Of a DNA stretch of 64,000 nt, positions 46,887 to 56,640 are shown in pieces. A program made the position numbers and the translations under genes. Source of the DNA: Pseudomonas batumici (lineage in GTDB: Bacteria > Pseudomonadota > Gammaproteobacteria > Pseudomonadales > Pseudomonadaceae); contig NZ_JXDG01000003.1 of NCBI RefSeq assembly GCF_000820515.1, positions 404,113 through 468,112 of the forward strand. The letters are read 5' to 3'. Under the pieces are notes generated by a model. The model ran no database searches and was not told the origin of the DNA. It saw only the letters and a program-made list of their open reading frames with translations. Position 1 is the stretch's first letter. Each line of letters starts with the position of its first letter.

Positions 46887-47151
46887 CGGGGCGTTGTCCA
46901 GGGTGTATCAGGGCGCGCGATGATACCGGGGCTGGTGGATTTGTGAACAACCTTTTGACGGTTTTTTATACAAGCGCGCCTTTGCAGGGAGATTTCCACA
47001 TGACTGCATTCTTTTGGGGCAATACTGGCTCGGCGGTTTTTCCCGCGGCCATCTGCAAAAAACGCCGAACCCGCACGGCTGCCTTGGGTCGAACCGTCTA
47101 GGCTCAGAAGGCCCGTCTTTCCAATCCTCCATCTCGCTAGAGGTTGTATCG

Positions 47152-49602
47152 ATGTCTCAGGAACCGCTAGTCCGTGAAGCCGAGGTCGCTGCCTTTCGTG
47201 AGGCGGTCCTCGCCAAACTTACATACGCGGTGGGCAAGGACCCGGACCACGCGTTTGATCATGACTGGTTCGAGGCTATCGCCTTGGCCGCCCGCGACCA
47301 TATGGTCGAACACTGGATGGACCACACGCGGCAGATTTATCGCAAGGGCCAGAAGCGGGTGTATTACCTGTCCCTGGAGTTCCTCATCGGCCGGCTGCTG
47401 TACGACAGCCTGAGCAACCTCGGCCTGCTGGAGGTGGCCCGGGAGGCGTTGGTGGAGCTGGGCGTGGACCTGGAACGCATCCGTCTGCTGGAGCCCGATG
47501 CGGCCCTGGGCAACGGTGGCCTGGGGCGCCTGGCGGCCTGCTTCATGGAAAGCATGTCGACCCTCGGGATCGCCGGTCACGGCTATGGCATTCGCTACGA
47601 GCACGGCTTGTTCCGCCAGGCCGTCGTCGATGGCTGGCAGCAGGAGCAGACCGAGAACTGGCTGGACTTCGGCAACCCCTGGGAGTTCGAGCGCGCCGAA
47701 GTGATCTATCCCGTCGGTTTCGGCGGCCAGGTGCAGACCGTCACCGATGCCAATGGCGCGAGCCGCCAGGTCTGGACGCCGTCGGAAACCGTGCGGGCGG
47801 TGGCCTATGACACGCCGGTGGTGGGGTGGCGCGGGGCCAGTGTGAACACCCTGCGCCTGTGGCGGGCGCGGGCGATGGAGGATCTGCACCTGGAGCGCTT
47901 CAATGCCGGCGACCACCTCGGCGCGGTGGCCGAGGTGGCGCGGGCCGAGAGCATTTCCCGGGTCCTGTACCCGGCCGACAGTACCGAAGCCGGCCAGGAG
48001 CTGCGGTTGCGCCAGGAGTACTTCTTTGTCTCCGCCTCGTTGCAGGACCTGCTGCGCCGGCACAAGAACATGCACGACTCGGTGCTCAGCCTTGGCGAGC
48101 ACGCGGCGATCCAGCTCAACGACACCCACCCCTCGATTGCCGTGGCCGAGTTGATGCGCCAACTGGTCGACCTGCACGATATCGCTTGGGATGCGGCCTG
48201 GCAGATCACCGTGGAAACCCTCTCCTACACCAACCACACGCTGCTGCCCGAAGCCCTGGAAACCTGGCCGGTGGGCCTGATGGAACGCATGCTGCCGCGG
48301 CATATGCAGATCATCTACCTGATCAACGCCCAGCACATCGATTCGCTGCGGGCCAAGGGCATTCACGATTTCGACGTGCTGCGCGCGGTGTCGCTGATCG
48401 AGGAGGACAACGGCCGGCGGGTGCGCATGGGCAACCTGGCGTTCCTCGGCTCCCACAGCGTCAACGGCGTTTCCGGCCTGCACACCCAGCTGATGCGCAG
48501 CACGGTGTTTTCCGAACTGCACAAGCTCTATCCGGAGCGGATCAACAACAAGACCAACGGCATCACCTTCCGCCGCTGGCTGTACCAGGCCAACCCGAAA
48601 CTCACGGCGATGATGGTCGATGCGCTGGGGCCGGAGCTGCTCGATAACCCCGAGCAACTGTTGCAGGGCCTGGAGCCCTTTGCCGAGAAGGCCGGTTTTC
48701 GCAAACAGTTCGCCGAACAGCGCCTGCACAGCAAGCGGGCCCTGGCGGCCTTGATCCATGAGCGGCTGGGGATCGCCATCAACCCGGCGGCGATGTTCGA
48801 TGTGCAGGTCAAGCGGATCCACGAGTACAAGCGCCAGTTGCTCAACCTGCTGCATACCGTGGCCCTGTACCAGGCGATCCGTGCCGAGCCGGAAACCGAC
48901 TGGGTGCCGCGGGTGAAGATCTTCGCCGGCAAGGCGGCGGCCAGCTATCACCAGGCCAAGCTGATCATCAAGCTGGCCAACGATATCGCCCGCACGGTGA
49001 ACCACGACCCTACCGTACGGGGCCTGCTCAAGGTGGTGTTCCTGCCCAACTACAACGTCAGCCTGGCGGAAAGCATCATCCCGGCGGCGGACCTGTCGGA
49101 GCAGATTTCCACCGCGGGTTTCGAGGCCTCGGGCACCAGCAACATGAAGTTCGGTCTCAACGGCGCGCTGACCATCGGCACCCTGGACGGGGCCAACGTC
49201 GAGATGTGCGAGCGGGTGGGCGAGGAACATATGTTCATCTTCGGCCTCGGCGCCCGGCAGGTGGAGTCGCGCAGGCGCAACGGCGAGTTCAGCGCGGCGG
49301 CGGATGTGGCCGCCTCCCATCGGCTCAACGATGTGCTGCAGGCCATTCGCGGCGGGGTGTTTTCACCGGACGATCCGGCGCGCTACGTCGGGCTGGTGGA
49401 TTCGCTGATCGACTATGACCGCTTCCTGGTCTGCGCCGATTTCGATTCCTACTGGAGCGCCCAGGCCCGGGTCGAAGCCCATTGGAACGACTCCAAGGAA
49501 TGGTGGCGTTCTGCCGTACTCAACAGTGCGCGGATGGGCTGGTTTTCCTCGGACCGGACGATTCGTGAGTACGCCACTGAAATCTGGAAGGCATTGGAGT
49601 AA
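47152..49602 (+). CDS. glgP: Glycogen/maltodextrin phosphorylase
   Basis: 816 residues, full length from ATG 47152 (MSQEPLVREAEV). It releases glucose-1-phosphate from alpha-1,4-glucans. Conserved blocks: YLSLEFLIGRLL, NGGLGRLAACFMES, QLNDTHPSIAVAELMR, NNKTNGITFRRWL, RIHEYKRQLLN, and the PLP-lysine site EASGTSNMKFGLNGALTIGTLDGANVE. No other glycogen gene lies in this window, so here it stands alone, followed 95 bases later by a DUF2339 gene. Confidence 0.97.
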   Translation: MSQEPLVREAEVAAFREAVLAKLTYAVGKDPDHAFDHDWFEAIALAARDHMVEHWMDHTRQIYRKGQKRVYYLSLEFLIGRLLYDSLSNLGLLEVAREALVELGVDLERIRLLEPDAALGNGGLGRLAACFMESMSTLGIAGHGYGIRYEHGLFRQAVVDGWQQEQTENWLDFGNPWEFERAEVIYPVGFGGQVQTVTDANGASRQVWTPSETVRAVAYDTPVVGWRGASVNTLRLWRARAMEDLHLERFNAGDHLGAVAEVARAESISRVLYPADSTEAGQELRLRQEYFFVSASLQDLLRRHKNMHDSVLSLGEHAAIQLNDTHPSIAVAELMRQLVDLHDIAWDAAWQITVETLSYTNHTLLPEALETWPVGLMERMLPRHMQIIYLINAQHIDSLRAKGIHDFDVLRAVSLIEEDNGRRVRMGNLAFLGSHSVNGVSGLHTQLMRSTVFSELHKLYPERINNKTNGITFRRWLYQANPKLTAMMVDALGPELLDNPEQLLQGLEPFAEKAGFRKQFAEQRLHSKRALAALIHERLGIAINPAAMFDVQVKRIHEYKRQLLNLLHTVALYQAIRAEPETDWVPRVKIFAGKAAASYHQAKLIIKLANDIARTVNHDPTVRGLLKVVFLPNYNVSLAESIIPAADLSEQISTAGFEASGTSNMKFGLNGALTIGTLDGANVEMCERVGEEHMFIFGLGARQVESRRRNGEFSAAADVAASHRLNDVLQAIRGGVFSPDDPARYVGLVDSLIDYDRFLVCADFDSYWSAQARVEAHWNDSKEWWRSAVLNSARMGWFSSDRTIREYATEIWKALE

Positions 49603-49697
49603 CTTTTTGCGGCAAGTTGTGCGTCCGGCCCCACTTTCCGGGGGCCGGATCGATATACTACGCGGCATCTTTCGGACGCCGCATAGGGATATCGCGC

Positions 49698-52600
49698 ATG
49701 CAATGGATTCTGATGCTGGTGGGCCTGGCATTGGGCTGGCTGGTGGACTCGGTGTTCACCGATGCCTTGATCGGTGCCCTGCTGGGCCTGGGCATCGGCC
49801 AGACCTTTCGCCTGATGAGCCTGGGTCGGCAGACCGCCGAGCAGGTGGTTCAACTGGAGCAGGCGCGAAAAGCCCTGGCGAGCGTCGAGCAGCGGCTGCA
49901 TCAGCTCGAAGTCGCCGTCACCCGAACACCTGAACAGCCTGTGGCCCCGACGCTCGCCGACGTGGCGCCGGAGGTTGCCGCGCCAGCGTCGCCAAGCGTC
50001 GCCGAACAGGCGCCCGCGGAACAAGCCCCCGAGCCGATCCCGGAAGTCCTGGGCGTCGCTCCCGAACTGGTCTGGGAGCTGCCGACCGAACTCCAGGCGC
50101 CCGCGCGCGAAACGCCGCAGGTCGAAAGCGTCCACGCCGAGGTCGATGCCTGGGCGCCGGAACCGGTCATCGCCCAATCCCGCGAGCCACAAGCACCTCG
50201 CGTTCCTCGCGAACCCAACCTGATCGAACGTGCCCTGGCCGGTGCCCGCGACTGGCTGTTCGGCGGCAACACGGTGTTGCGCGTCGGCGTGCTCCTGTTG
50301 TTCCTCGGCCTGGCTTTCCTGCTGCGCTATGCCACCGAAGGCATGGTGGTGCCCATCGAGGCGCGCTACGCTGGGGTCGCTGCTTGCGCCCTGGGCCTGC
50401 TCGGGCTCGGTTGGTGGCTGCGCCTGCGCAACAGCAACTATGCGTTGATGCTGCAAGGCACCGGGATCGCGGTGCTGTACCTGACGGTCTTCGCCGCCAT
50501 GCGCCTGCATCCGCTGCTCGACCCTTCGGCAGCCCTGGGTCTGCTGGTGGCGGTCACCGTGTTCTCGGCGATCCTCGCGGTCACCCAGGACGCCCTTGGC
50601 CTGGCCGCCGCCGCGGCGCTGGGCGGTTTCGCCGCGCCGATCCTGACCTCCACCGGCAGTGGCAACCACGTGGCGTTGTTCAGCTACTTCGCCATGCTGA
50701 ACGCCGGCATCCTGGCCATTGCCTGGTTCAAGGCCTGGCGTCTGCTCAACCTGATCGGTTTTGTCGGCACCTTCGGCATCGGTTTCGCCTGGGGCCTGCG
50801 TTCGTATAAACCGGAGTTGCTGTGGAGCACCGAACCTTTCCTGGTGCTGTTCTTCCTGATGTACCTGGCGATCGGCCTGCTGTTCGCCCGACGTAAATTG
50901 CGCGAGCTGGCCGCCGGGCCCGAGGACGACAGTCGTGATGCGCTGCTGCGCTGGTCGGCGCGCCAGGGCGACTATGTCGACGGCGTCATGCTGTTCGGAC
51001 CGCCACTGGTGGGTTTCGGTCTGCAATTCGCCGTGGTCCGGCACCTGGAGTTCGCGGCGGCCTTCAGCGCCTTGGCCCTGGGCATCATCTACATGGGGCT
51101 GGCGCGGATCCTGGCCGGCGGTCGCGCCTTGCTGCTGGGGGAAACCTGCCTGGCCCTGGGGGTGATCTTCGCCAGCCTGGCGATCCCGCTGGGCCTGGAT
51201 GCCCGCTGGACTTCGGCGGCCTGGGCGGTGGAAGGCGCAGGGATCTTCTGGCTTGGCGTGCGCCAGCAACGGCCGTTCGCCCGGGTGTTTGCGCTGTTGT
51301 TGCAGGTCGGCGCGGCGCTGGCGTTTCTCGGCAAGCTGCAAGTCGGGGAAGTCAACCTGTTGGACGGCGCACCGCTGGGTGCCTTGCTGCTGGGCGGATC
51401 CTTGTTGTTCAGCTTCCAGCAATTGCGCAAGGCCGTGCCTGAGCAGCTCTCCCCCTGGGAGCGCCACCTGGCACCGCTGCTGGCCTGTGGCGGCCTGACC
51501 TTCCTCTACCTGCTGGCACCGCTGTTCTTCTCCACCCAGGGTACTTCCATCAGTTGGGCGCTGGCCGGGCTGGCGACCCTGTTTGTCGGCCTGCGCCTGC
51601 AATCGCGCAGTTTCCTGTTCAGTGCCTTTGCCGTGCAACTGCTCGGTGGCGCCCTGTTCCTGCTGCGGCTGCATGGCGCCCAGGGCGGCTCGACGGCGGT
51701 GTTCAATGCCGGCTGGAACGGCCTGATGAGTGCGTCGCTGATCGGCCTGTCACTGATCGCCGGGATGCTGCTGGCGGCCCGCGACGAGATGGTGCGCAAC
51801 GATGTGCGCCTGCTGCGCAGCCTGTCGGTGGTGTTGCTGGCGGGGCTGGTGCTGATCAATCTCGCGGTGCTGTTCGTCCTGCCCTGGGAAACCGCCAGCG
51901 GGGTCTGGGCGGCCAGCGGCTTGTTGATCATCTGGCTGAGCCTGTACCTGCAGCAACGGGTGAGTTTCGTCTTCGGCCTGCTGTTGCAGGTGATCGGTGG
52001 CACGGCCTTCCTGCTGGCCGAGCCGGAGCTGTTCCGCGCGCTGTCCGCCGAGGGCTTGCGGCCGTTGGCCCACAGCGGCTTCTGGACACCGATGGTGCTG
52101 AGCCTGGCGGCGATGATCGGCGCCTGGCGCTTGCAGCGTGGAACCCCGGCCGCGGCATTCGAGGCCCTGAGCCTGGTGGGGCTGTCCACTGTCCTGCTGA
52201 TCTGGGGCGCGTTGTGGTGGGCGCTGGCCTGGGTCAGCGAAGTGCTGCGTTTTGTCCCGGCGCATCTCCAGGCCCAGGCGTTGCTGGGGCTGGCGGTGCT
52301 CAGCGTGGTGCTCTGGACGCCGCTGGCGGCGCGGCTGAACTGGCCGACGCTGGGCCGGCTCTGCACCTTGCTGACGCCGGTGGCGGTGGTGGTGCTCTAT
52401 GGCGCCTGGTACCCGGCTTATCACCCGGCGGCCGATTACGGCTGGCTGGCCTGGGCGGCGGTGTTCGTCGTGCATCTGCTGTCCTTGCGCCGCCTGGCGC
52501 CGATCCTGCCCGCCCGGGCCATGAGCTATGCCCATGTGCTGGGTTGCTGGCTGATCCTCGGCGTGCTGGCGCTGGAGCTGCGTTTTGGCCTGATGAGCCT

Positions 52601-53339
52601 GTCCGAGCATTACAACGCCTGGCGCTGGCTGGGCTGGGCGATCCTGCCGAGCCTCTATCTGGTGCTGATGGCCGCACCGCGCCAATGGCCATGGCCGGTG
52701 GCGGCGTTCCCACGCGAATATCGCCTGTACGCCGCCTTGCCCCTGGCCGTGCTGATGCTGGCCTGGTTCTGGCTGGCGAACACTTTCAGCGACGGCCAGG
52801 CCGAGCCGCTGCCGTATGTGCCGCTGCTCAACCCGTTGGAGCTGGGCCTGATGTTCGCCCTGCTGGGGATCTACCTCTGGTCGCAGAGCGCCGTGGCGCA
52901 GTGGGCGCTTCGCCGCGACTACGCGCAGCTGGTCACCCAGGCCGTGGCCGGGCTCTCGTTGTTCGCCTTCGTGACCGCGCTGGTGATGCGCGCCGCGCAC
53001 CATTGGGGCGGCGTGCCGTTCAACCTGGATGACTTGCTGGCGTCGATGCTGGTGCAGGCCGGCCTGTCGATTGCCTGGACCCTGATTGCCCTGGGCCTGA
53101 TGATCGGCGGGCATCTGCGTCATCGGCGCGAGGTCTGGCTGGTGGGCGCGGCGCTGATCGCCGTGGTGGTCGCCAAGCTGTTCTTCGTCGAGTTGAGCAA
53201 CCGTGGCGGACTGGCGCGGATCGTCTCGTTCATCGGCGTGGGTGTGCTGTTGCTGGTGGTCGGCTACTTTGCGCCGCTGCCGCCAAAACGTCCGGAGCCG
53301 AAGCCCGGGCAAGCGGAAACTGAAGGAGTGTCGTCTTGA
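49698..53339 (+). CDS. Large polytopic membrane protein, DUF2339 family
   Basis: 1213 residues from ATG 49698 (MQWILMLVGLALGWLVD). Two N-terminal helices, a coiled-coil stretch (about 45-80, VVQLEQARKALASVEQRLHQLE), a Pro/Ala/Glu-rich linker to about 180, the family motif NWLFGG-like DWLFGGNTVLRVGVLLLFLGLAFLLRYATE, then about 25 membrane segments to the end. Function is unknown; a role in envelope or transport is only inference. The 3' end overlaps the DUF3999 gene by 4 bases, so they are a pair. Confidence 0.9.
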   Translation: MQWILMLVGLALGWLVDSVFTDALIGALLGLGIGQTFRLMSLGRQTAEQVVQLEQARKALASVEQRLHQLEVAVTRTPEQPVAPTLADVAPEVAAPASPSVAEQAPAEQAPEPIPEVLGVAPELVWELPTELQAPARETPQVESVHAEVDAWAPEPVIAQSREPQAPRVPREPNLIERALAGARDWLFGGNTVLRVGVLLLFLGLAFLLRYATEGMVVPIEARYAGVAACALGLLGLGWWLRLRNSNYALMLQGTGIAVLYLTVFAAMRLHPLLDPSAALGLLVAVTVFSAILAVTQDALGLAAAAALGGFAAPILTSTGSGNHVALFSYFAMLNAGILAIAWFKAWRLLNLIGFVGTFGIGFAWGLRSYKPELLWSTEPFLVLFFLMYLAIGLLFARRKLRELAAGPEDDSRDALLRWSARQGDYVDGVMLFGPPLVGFGLQFAVVRHLEFAAAFSALALGIIYMGLARILAGGRALLLGETCLALGVIFASLAIPLGLDARWTSAAWAVEGAGIFWLGVRQQRPFARVFALLLQVGAALAFLGKLQVGEVNLLDGAPLGALLLGGSLLFSFQQLRKAVPEQLSPWERHLAPLLACGGLTFLYLLAPLFFSTQGTSISWALAGLATLFVGLRLQSRSFLFSAFAVQLLGGALFLLRLHGAQGGSTAVFNAGWNGLMSASLIGLSLIAGMLLAARDEMVRNDVRLLRSLSVVLLAGLVLINLAVLFVLPWETASGVWAASGLLIIWLSLYLQQRVSFVFGLLLQVIGGTAFLLAEPELFRALSAEGLRPLAHSGFWTPMVLSLAAMIGAWRLQRGTPAAAFEALSLVGLSTVLLIWGALWWALAWVSEVLRFVPAHLQAQALLGLAVLSVVLWTPLAARLNWPTLGRLCTLLTPVAVVVLYGAWYPAYHPAADYGWLAWAAVFVVHLLSLRRLAPILPARAMSYAHVLGCWLILGVLALELRFGLMSLSEHYNAWRWLGWAILPSLYLVLMAAPRQWPWPVAAFPREYRLYAALPLAVLMLAWFWLANTFSDGQAEPLPYVPLLNPLELGLMFALLGIYLWSQSAVAQWALRRDYAQLVTQAVAGLSLFAFVTALVMRAAHHWGGVPFNLDDLLASMLVQAGLSIAWTLIALGLMIGGHLRHRREVWLVGAALIAVVVAKLFFVELSNRGGLARIVSFIGVGVLLLVVGYFAPLPPKRPEPKPGQAETEGVSS

Positions 53340-54700
53340 TTGGCAAATCGCGCCCGTGCTGGTTGGGCATCATGGGGCTGTGCGTGGCGCTGTCGGCGCT
53401 GGCCCAGGAAAAACCGACGGACTACAGCACCCAGGTGCCCCTGAGCCTGAGTGGCGAGGGCCCCTGGTATCGCCTGGAGTTGCCGCTGAGCCTGCAGTTG
53501 AGTGCACGCCAGTCCGACCTGAGCGATGTGCGGGTGTTCAATGCCGCCGGCGAGCCCCAGGCCTATGCCCTGGCGCGGGAACAGGCGCAGGCGACGCAGA
53601 GCCACAGCCTGACGGATGTGAAGTGGTTCCCGCTGTACAACTCGGCGGATGCACCCCAGGCCACGCCGAGCGTGCGGGTCAAGTCGTCGGCCAACGGCAC
53701 CCTGGTCGAGGTCAGTCCCACGGGTCAGCAGGAAGCCGGTGAAGAAGTCCTGCGCGGCTGGCTGCTGGATGCCAGCGCGATCAAGGCGCCGTTGCAGCAG
53801 CTTGTTTTGGACTGGAGCAGCGAGCGCGATGGCTTCCAGCGTTTCAGCATCGAGGCCAGTGACGACTTGCAGCACTGGCAAGACTGGGGCGACGGGCAGG
53901 TGGCGCGCCTGTCCTTTGCCGACGAACGGGTGGAGCAACATGAAGTCGCCTTGCCGGGGCAGTCGGCGCGCTACCTGCGCCTGTTGTGGCAGTCGCCGCA
54001 GGCGGCGCCGGCGCTCAGTTCCGCGCGGTTGGCCAGCTCCACCACCAGCAGCCTGCCCTTGCCGCTGGCATGGTCGCAGCCGCTGGCCGGCAGCAGTGCC
54101 AAGCCCGGCGAATACACCTGGCAGTTGCCGCTCGGCCTGCCCCTTGAACAGGTACGGGTCGAGCTGGCGCAGGCCAACAGCCTGGCGCCGGTGACCCTGT
54201 ACGGGCGCCAGGACGGCAATGCGCCCTGGCAGACGCTGGGCAGCGGTTTGCTCTATCGCCTGACCCAGAACGGCCAGGACGTGGTCCGGGACCAGTTGCA
54301 GTTGCCCGGCCATGCCGTCGCGCAATTGAAGCTGGTGGTCGACCAGCGCGGCGGTGGCCTGGGGGCGCAGGCGCCGACCTTGCGTTTCGCGGTGCGCAGC
54401 ACGCAGTTGGTGTTCCTCGCCCGTGGCGAACCGCCGTTTTCCCTGGCGCTGGGCAACCCGACGGTCAAGGCGGCCAACCTGTCGTTGTCGACCCTGATCC
54501 CCGATTACAGCCCGCAGCGCTTGGCGGGGTTGGGCAAGGCCACGGCCAGCGGTGGCGCGGTGGCGACGCTGCAGCCGCCGGTGGTGGCGGTGACGCCGGG
54601 TCCCGACTGGAAGAAGGTCGGCCTGTGGGCGGTCCTGCTGCTGGGGGTGGCGGCCTTGGCCGGGATGGCGTTCAGCTTGTTGCGCAAGCCGCAGGTGTAG
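53336..54700 (+). CDS. DUF3999 family membrane-anchored protein
   Basis: 454 residues. TTG start at 53336 with AAGGAG seven bases upstream, overlapping the previous stop (TTGA). The signal peptide ends SALA/QEK. The periplasmic body is beta-rich (YRLELPLSLQLSARQSDLSDVRVFNAAGE, family block) and a C-terminal membrane helix (about 425-448) anchors it. DUF3999 genes commonly follow DUF2339 genes, suggesting a complex whose job is unknown. Confidence 0.88.
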   Translation: MIGKSRPCWLGIMGLCVALSALAQEKPTDYSTQVPLSLSGEGPWYRLELPLSLQLSARQSDLSDVRVFNAAGEPQAYALAREQAQATQSHSLTDVKWFPLYNSADAPQATPSVRVKSSANGTLVEVSPTGQQEAGEEVLRGWLLDASAIKAPLQQLVLDWSSERDGFQRFSIEASDDLQHWQDWGDGQVARLSFADERVEQHEVALPGQSARYLRLLWQSPQAAPALSSARLASSTTSSLPLPLAWSQPLAGSSAKPGEYTWQLPLGLPLEQVRVELAQANSLAPVTLYGRQDGNAPWQTLGSGLLYRLTQNGQDVVRDQLQLPGHAVAQLKLVVDQRGGGLGAQAPTLRFAVRSTQLVFLARGEPPFSLALGNPTVKAANLSLSTLIPDYSPQRLAGLGKATASGGAVATLQPPVVAVTPGPDWKKVGLWAVLLLGVAALAGMAFSLLRKPQV

Positions 54701-54864
54701 GCGCCTGGCAAGGACCGGGGCAGGCCATTTCCGGCGTTTTTTTGAACTAGGCTCAACCTAGTCCCTGAACTCTCCATGTCAGAACTCGGTCTGATAGGAG
54801 GCAATACCTGTCGACTCGCGTTAAACTGCGCGGGTTTTCAGCCCCCCCATTTCCGGAGCCATCC

Positions 54865-55875
54865 ATGTCCCGCGTTACCCTGAGTCGCTATTTGATTGAG
54901 CAGACCCGCAGCAACAACACGCCTGCCGATCTGCGTTTCCTGATCGAAGTGGTCGCGCGTGCGTGCAAGGAAATCAGCCATGCCGTCTCCAAGGGCGCGC
55001 TGGGCGGGGTTCTGGGCAGCATGGGCACCGAGAACGTACAGGGCGAAGTGCAGAAGAAACTCGACGTGCTGTCCAACGAGATCCTGCTCGAAGCCAACGA
55101 GTGGGGCGGTCACCTGGCCGGCATGGCGTCCGAAGAAATGGACAATGCCTACCAGATCCCCGGCAAATACCCGAAAGGCGCCTACCTGCTGGTATTCGAC
55201 CCGCTGGACGGTTCGTCGAACATCGATATCAACGCACCGGTCGGTACCATCTTCTCGGTGCTGCGTTGCCCGAACGAATACCTGAGCCAGAACGAAGCCT
55301 TGAATGAAAAGGCCTTCCTGCAGCCAGGTACCCAACAGGTAGCCGCCGGTTATGCCATCTACGGCCCGCAGACCATGCTGGTGCTGACCCTGGGCGATGG
55401 CGTGAAAGGCTTTACCCTTGACCGTGAAATGGGCAGTTTCGTGCTGACCCATGAAGACATCAAGATCCCGACCTCCACTCAGGAATTCGCGATCAACATG
55501 TCCAATCAGCGTCACTGGGAAGCTCCGGTACAACGCTACGTCAGCGAACTGCTGGCCGGCGAAGAAGGCCCGCTGAAAAAGAACTACAACATGCGCTGGG
55601 TCGCCGCGATGGTGGCGGACGTGCACCGTATCCTGACCCGTGGCGGCTTGTTCATGTACCCGCGTGACAGCCGCGAGCCGTCCAAGCCGGGCAAGCTGCG
55701 CCTGATGTACGAAGCCAACCCGATGTCGTTCCTGGTGGAACAGGCGGGCGGTGCGTCCACCGACGGCCACCAGCGTATCCTCGACATCCAGCCTGAAGGC
55801 CTGCACCAGCGTGTCGCGGTGTTCCTCGGCTCCAAGGAAGAAGTGGCGCGGGTCACCGACTACCACAAGGGCTGA
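54865..55875 (+). CDS. fbp: Fructose-1,6-bisphosphatase class I
   Basis: 336 residues. It removes the 1-phosphate of fructose-1,6-bisphosphate in gluconeogenesis. Metal/catalytic block [33 protein letters not shown], and the C-terminal [19 protein letters not shown] with [17 protein letters not shown] are intact. The DUF924 gene starts 3 bases after its stop (TGACCCATG), so the two are co-transcribed. Confidence 0.98.
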   Translation: MSRVTLSRYLIEQTRSNNTPADLRFLIEVVARACKEISHAVSKGALGGVLGSMGTENVQGEVQKKLDVLSNEILLEANEWGGHLAGMASEEMDNAYQIPGKYPKGAYLLVFDPLDGSSNIDINAPVGTIFSVLRCPNEYLSQNEALNEKAFLQPGTQQVAAGYAIYGPQTMLVLTLGDGVKGFTLDREMGSFVLTHEDIKIPTSTQEFAINMSNQRHWEAPVQRYVSELLAGEEGPLKKNYNMRWVAAMVADVHRILTRGGLFMYPRDSREPSKPGKLRLMYEANPMSFLVEQAGGASTDGHQRILDIQPEGLHQRVAVFLGSKEEVARVTDYHKG

Positions 55876-55878
55876 CCC

Positions 55879-56481
55879 ATGTCCGCGCCCTGGCAGCCCT
55901 TGCTCGCGTGGTGGTTCGGTTCAGCCGAGACGCCCGCCGCGATGGTGGCTGACAAGGGCCGGTTGTGGTTCGGCAAGCGCGACAGCCAGGACCTTGAAGC
56001 GCGCCAGCGTTTCGGGGTTCAGGTCGAGCAGGCACTGGCCGGCGGATTGGTCGAGTGGACGCAATGTCCCGAAGGCTGGCTGGCCGTGGTGATCCTGCTC
56101 GATCAACTGCCGCGGATGATCTTCCGTGGCACCCCCAAGGCTTTTTCCGGTGATGCCCGCGCCCAGGCGCTGGTGGCGCAGGGGATAGCCGCGGACTTCG
56201 ATCGGCGGTTGTCGGCGATGCAGCGGGTGTTCATCTACCTGGTGCTCGAGCACTGCGAGAACCTGGCGGTGCAGAACGAGGCGGTGTCGCGCTATGCGGC
56301 GTTGCAGCGGGAGCAACCGGAGGTGGATCGGGCGGTATTTGCCGATCATCTGGACTATGCCGAACGGCATCACAGGATCATTGCCCGGTTCGGGCGCTTT
56401 CCCCATCGCAATGCGCTTCTCGGGCGTGAATCCACGGCTGAGGAAGTGGCGTTCCTGCGCGAGCCCGGTTCAGGTTTCTAA
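55879..56481 (+). CDS. DUF924 family protein
   Basis: 200 residues, all-helical TPR-like family. Diagnostic blocks: PWQPLLAWWFG, WLAVVILLDQLPRMIFRGTPKAFSGDARAQALV, FIYLVLEHCENLAVQNEAV and HHRIIARFGRFPHRNALLGR. Biochemical function is unknown. It is coupled to fbp. Confidence 0.92.
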   Translation: MSAPWQPLLAWWFGSAETPAAMVADKGRLWFGKRDSQDLEARQRFGVQVEQALAGGLVEWTQCPEGWLAVVILLDQLPRMIFRGTPKAFSGDARAQALVAQGIAADFDRRLSAMQRVFIYLVLEHCENLAVQNEAVSRYAALQREQPEVDRAVFADHLDYAERHHRIIARFGRFPHRNALLGRESTAEEVAFLREPGSGF

Positions 56482-56507
56482 CCTGGTATTGAGGCTGGCG
56501 CGGACTT

Positions 56508-56593
56508 TGTAGGAGCCGGCTTGCTGGCGATGGCGGCAGATCAGGCGATGCAAGGCTCACCGGCCTCATCGCCGGCAAGCCGGCTCCTACAGG
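56508..56593. repeat. REP inverted pair
   Basis: Left copy TGTAGGAGCCGGCTTGCTGG..., right copy in reverse with CCGGCAAGCCGGCTCCTACA. A truncated third copy (GTAGGAGCAGGGG) follows at 56608. It separates two convergent genes. Confidence 0.93.
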
Positions 56594-56640
56594 TTTCGCT
56601 GTGCTCTGTAGGAGCAGGGGCCCGCAAAATCCAAGGGATC

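Noticed and set aside
49449..51674. 741-codon minus-strand open frame opposite the DUF2339 gene
   Set aside because: Gln/Arg/His-rich shadow translation; the plus strand shows conserved membrane protein motifs.
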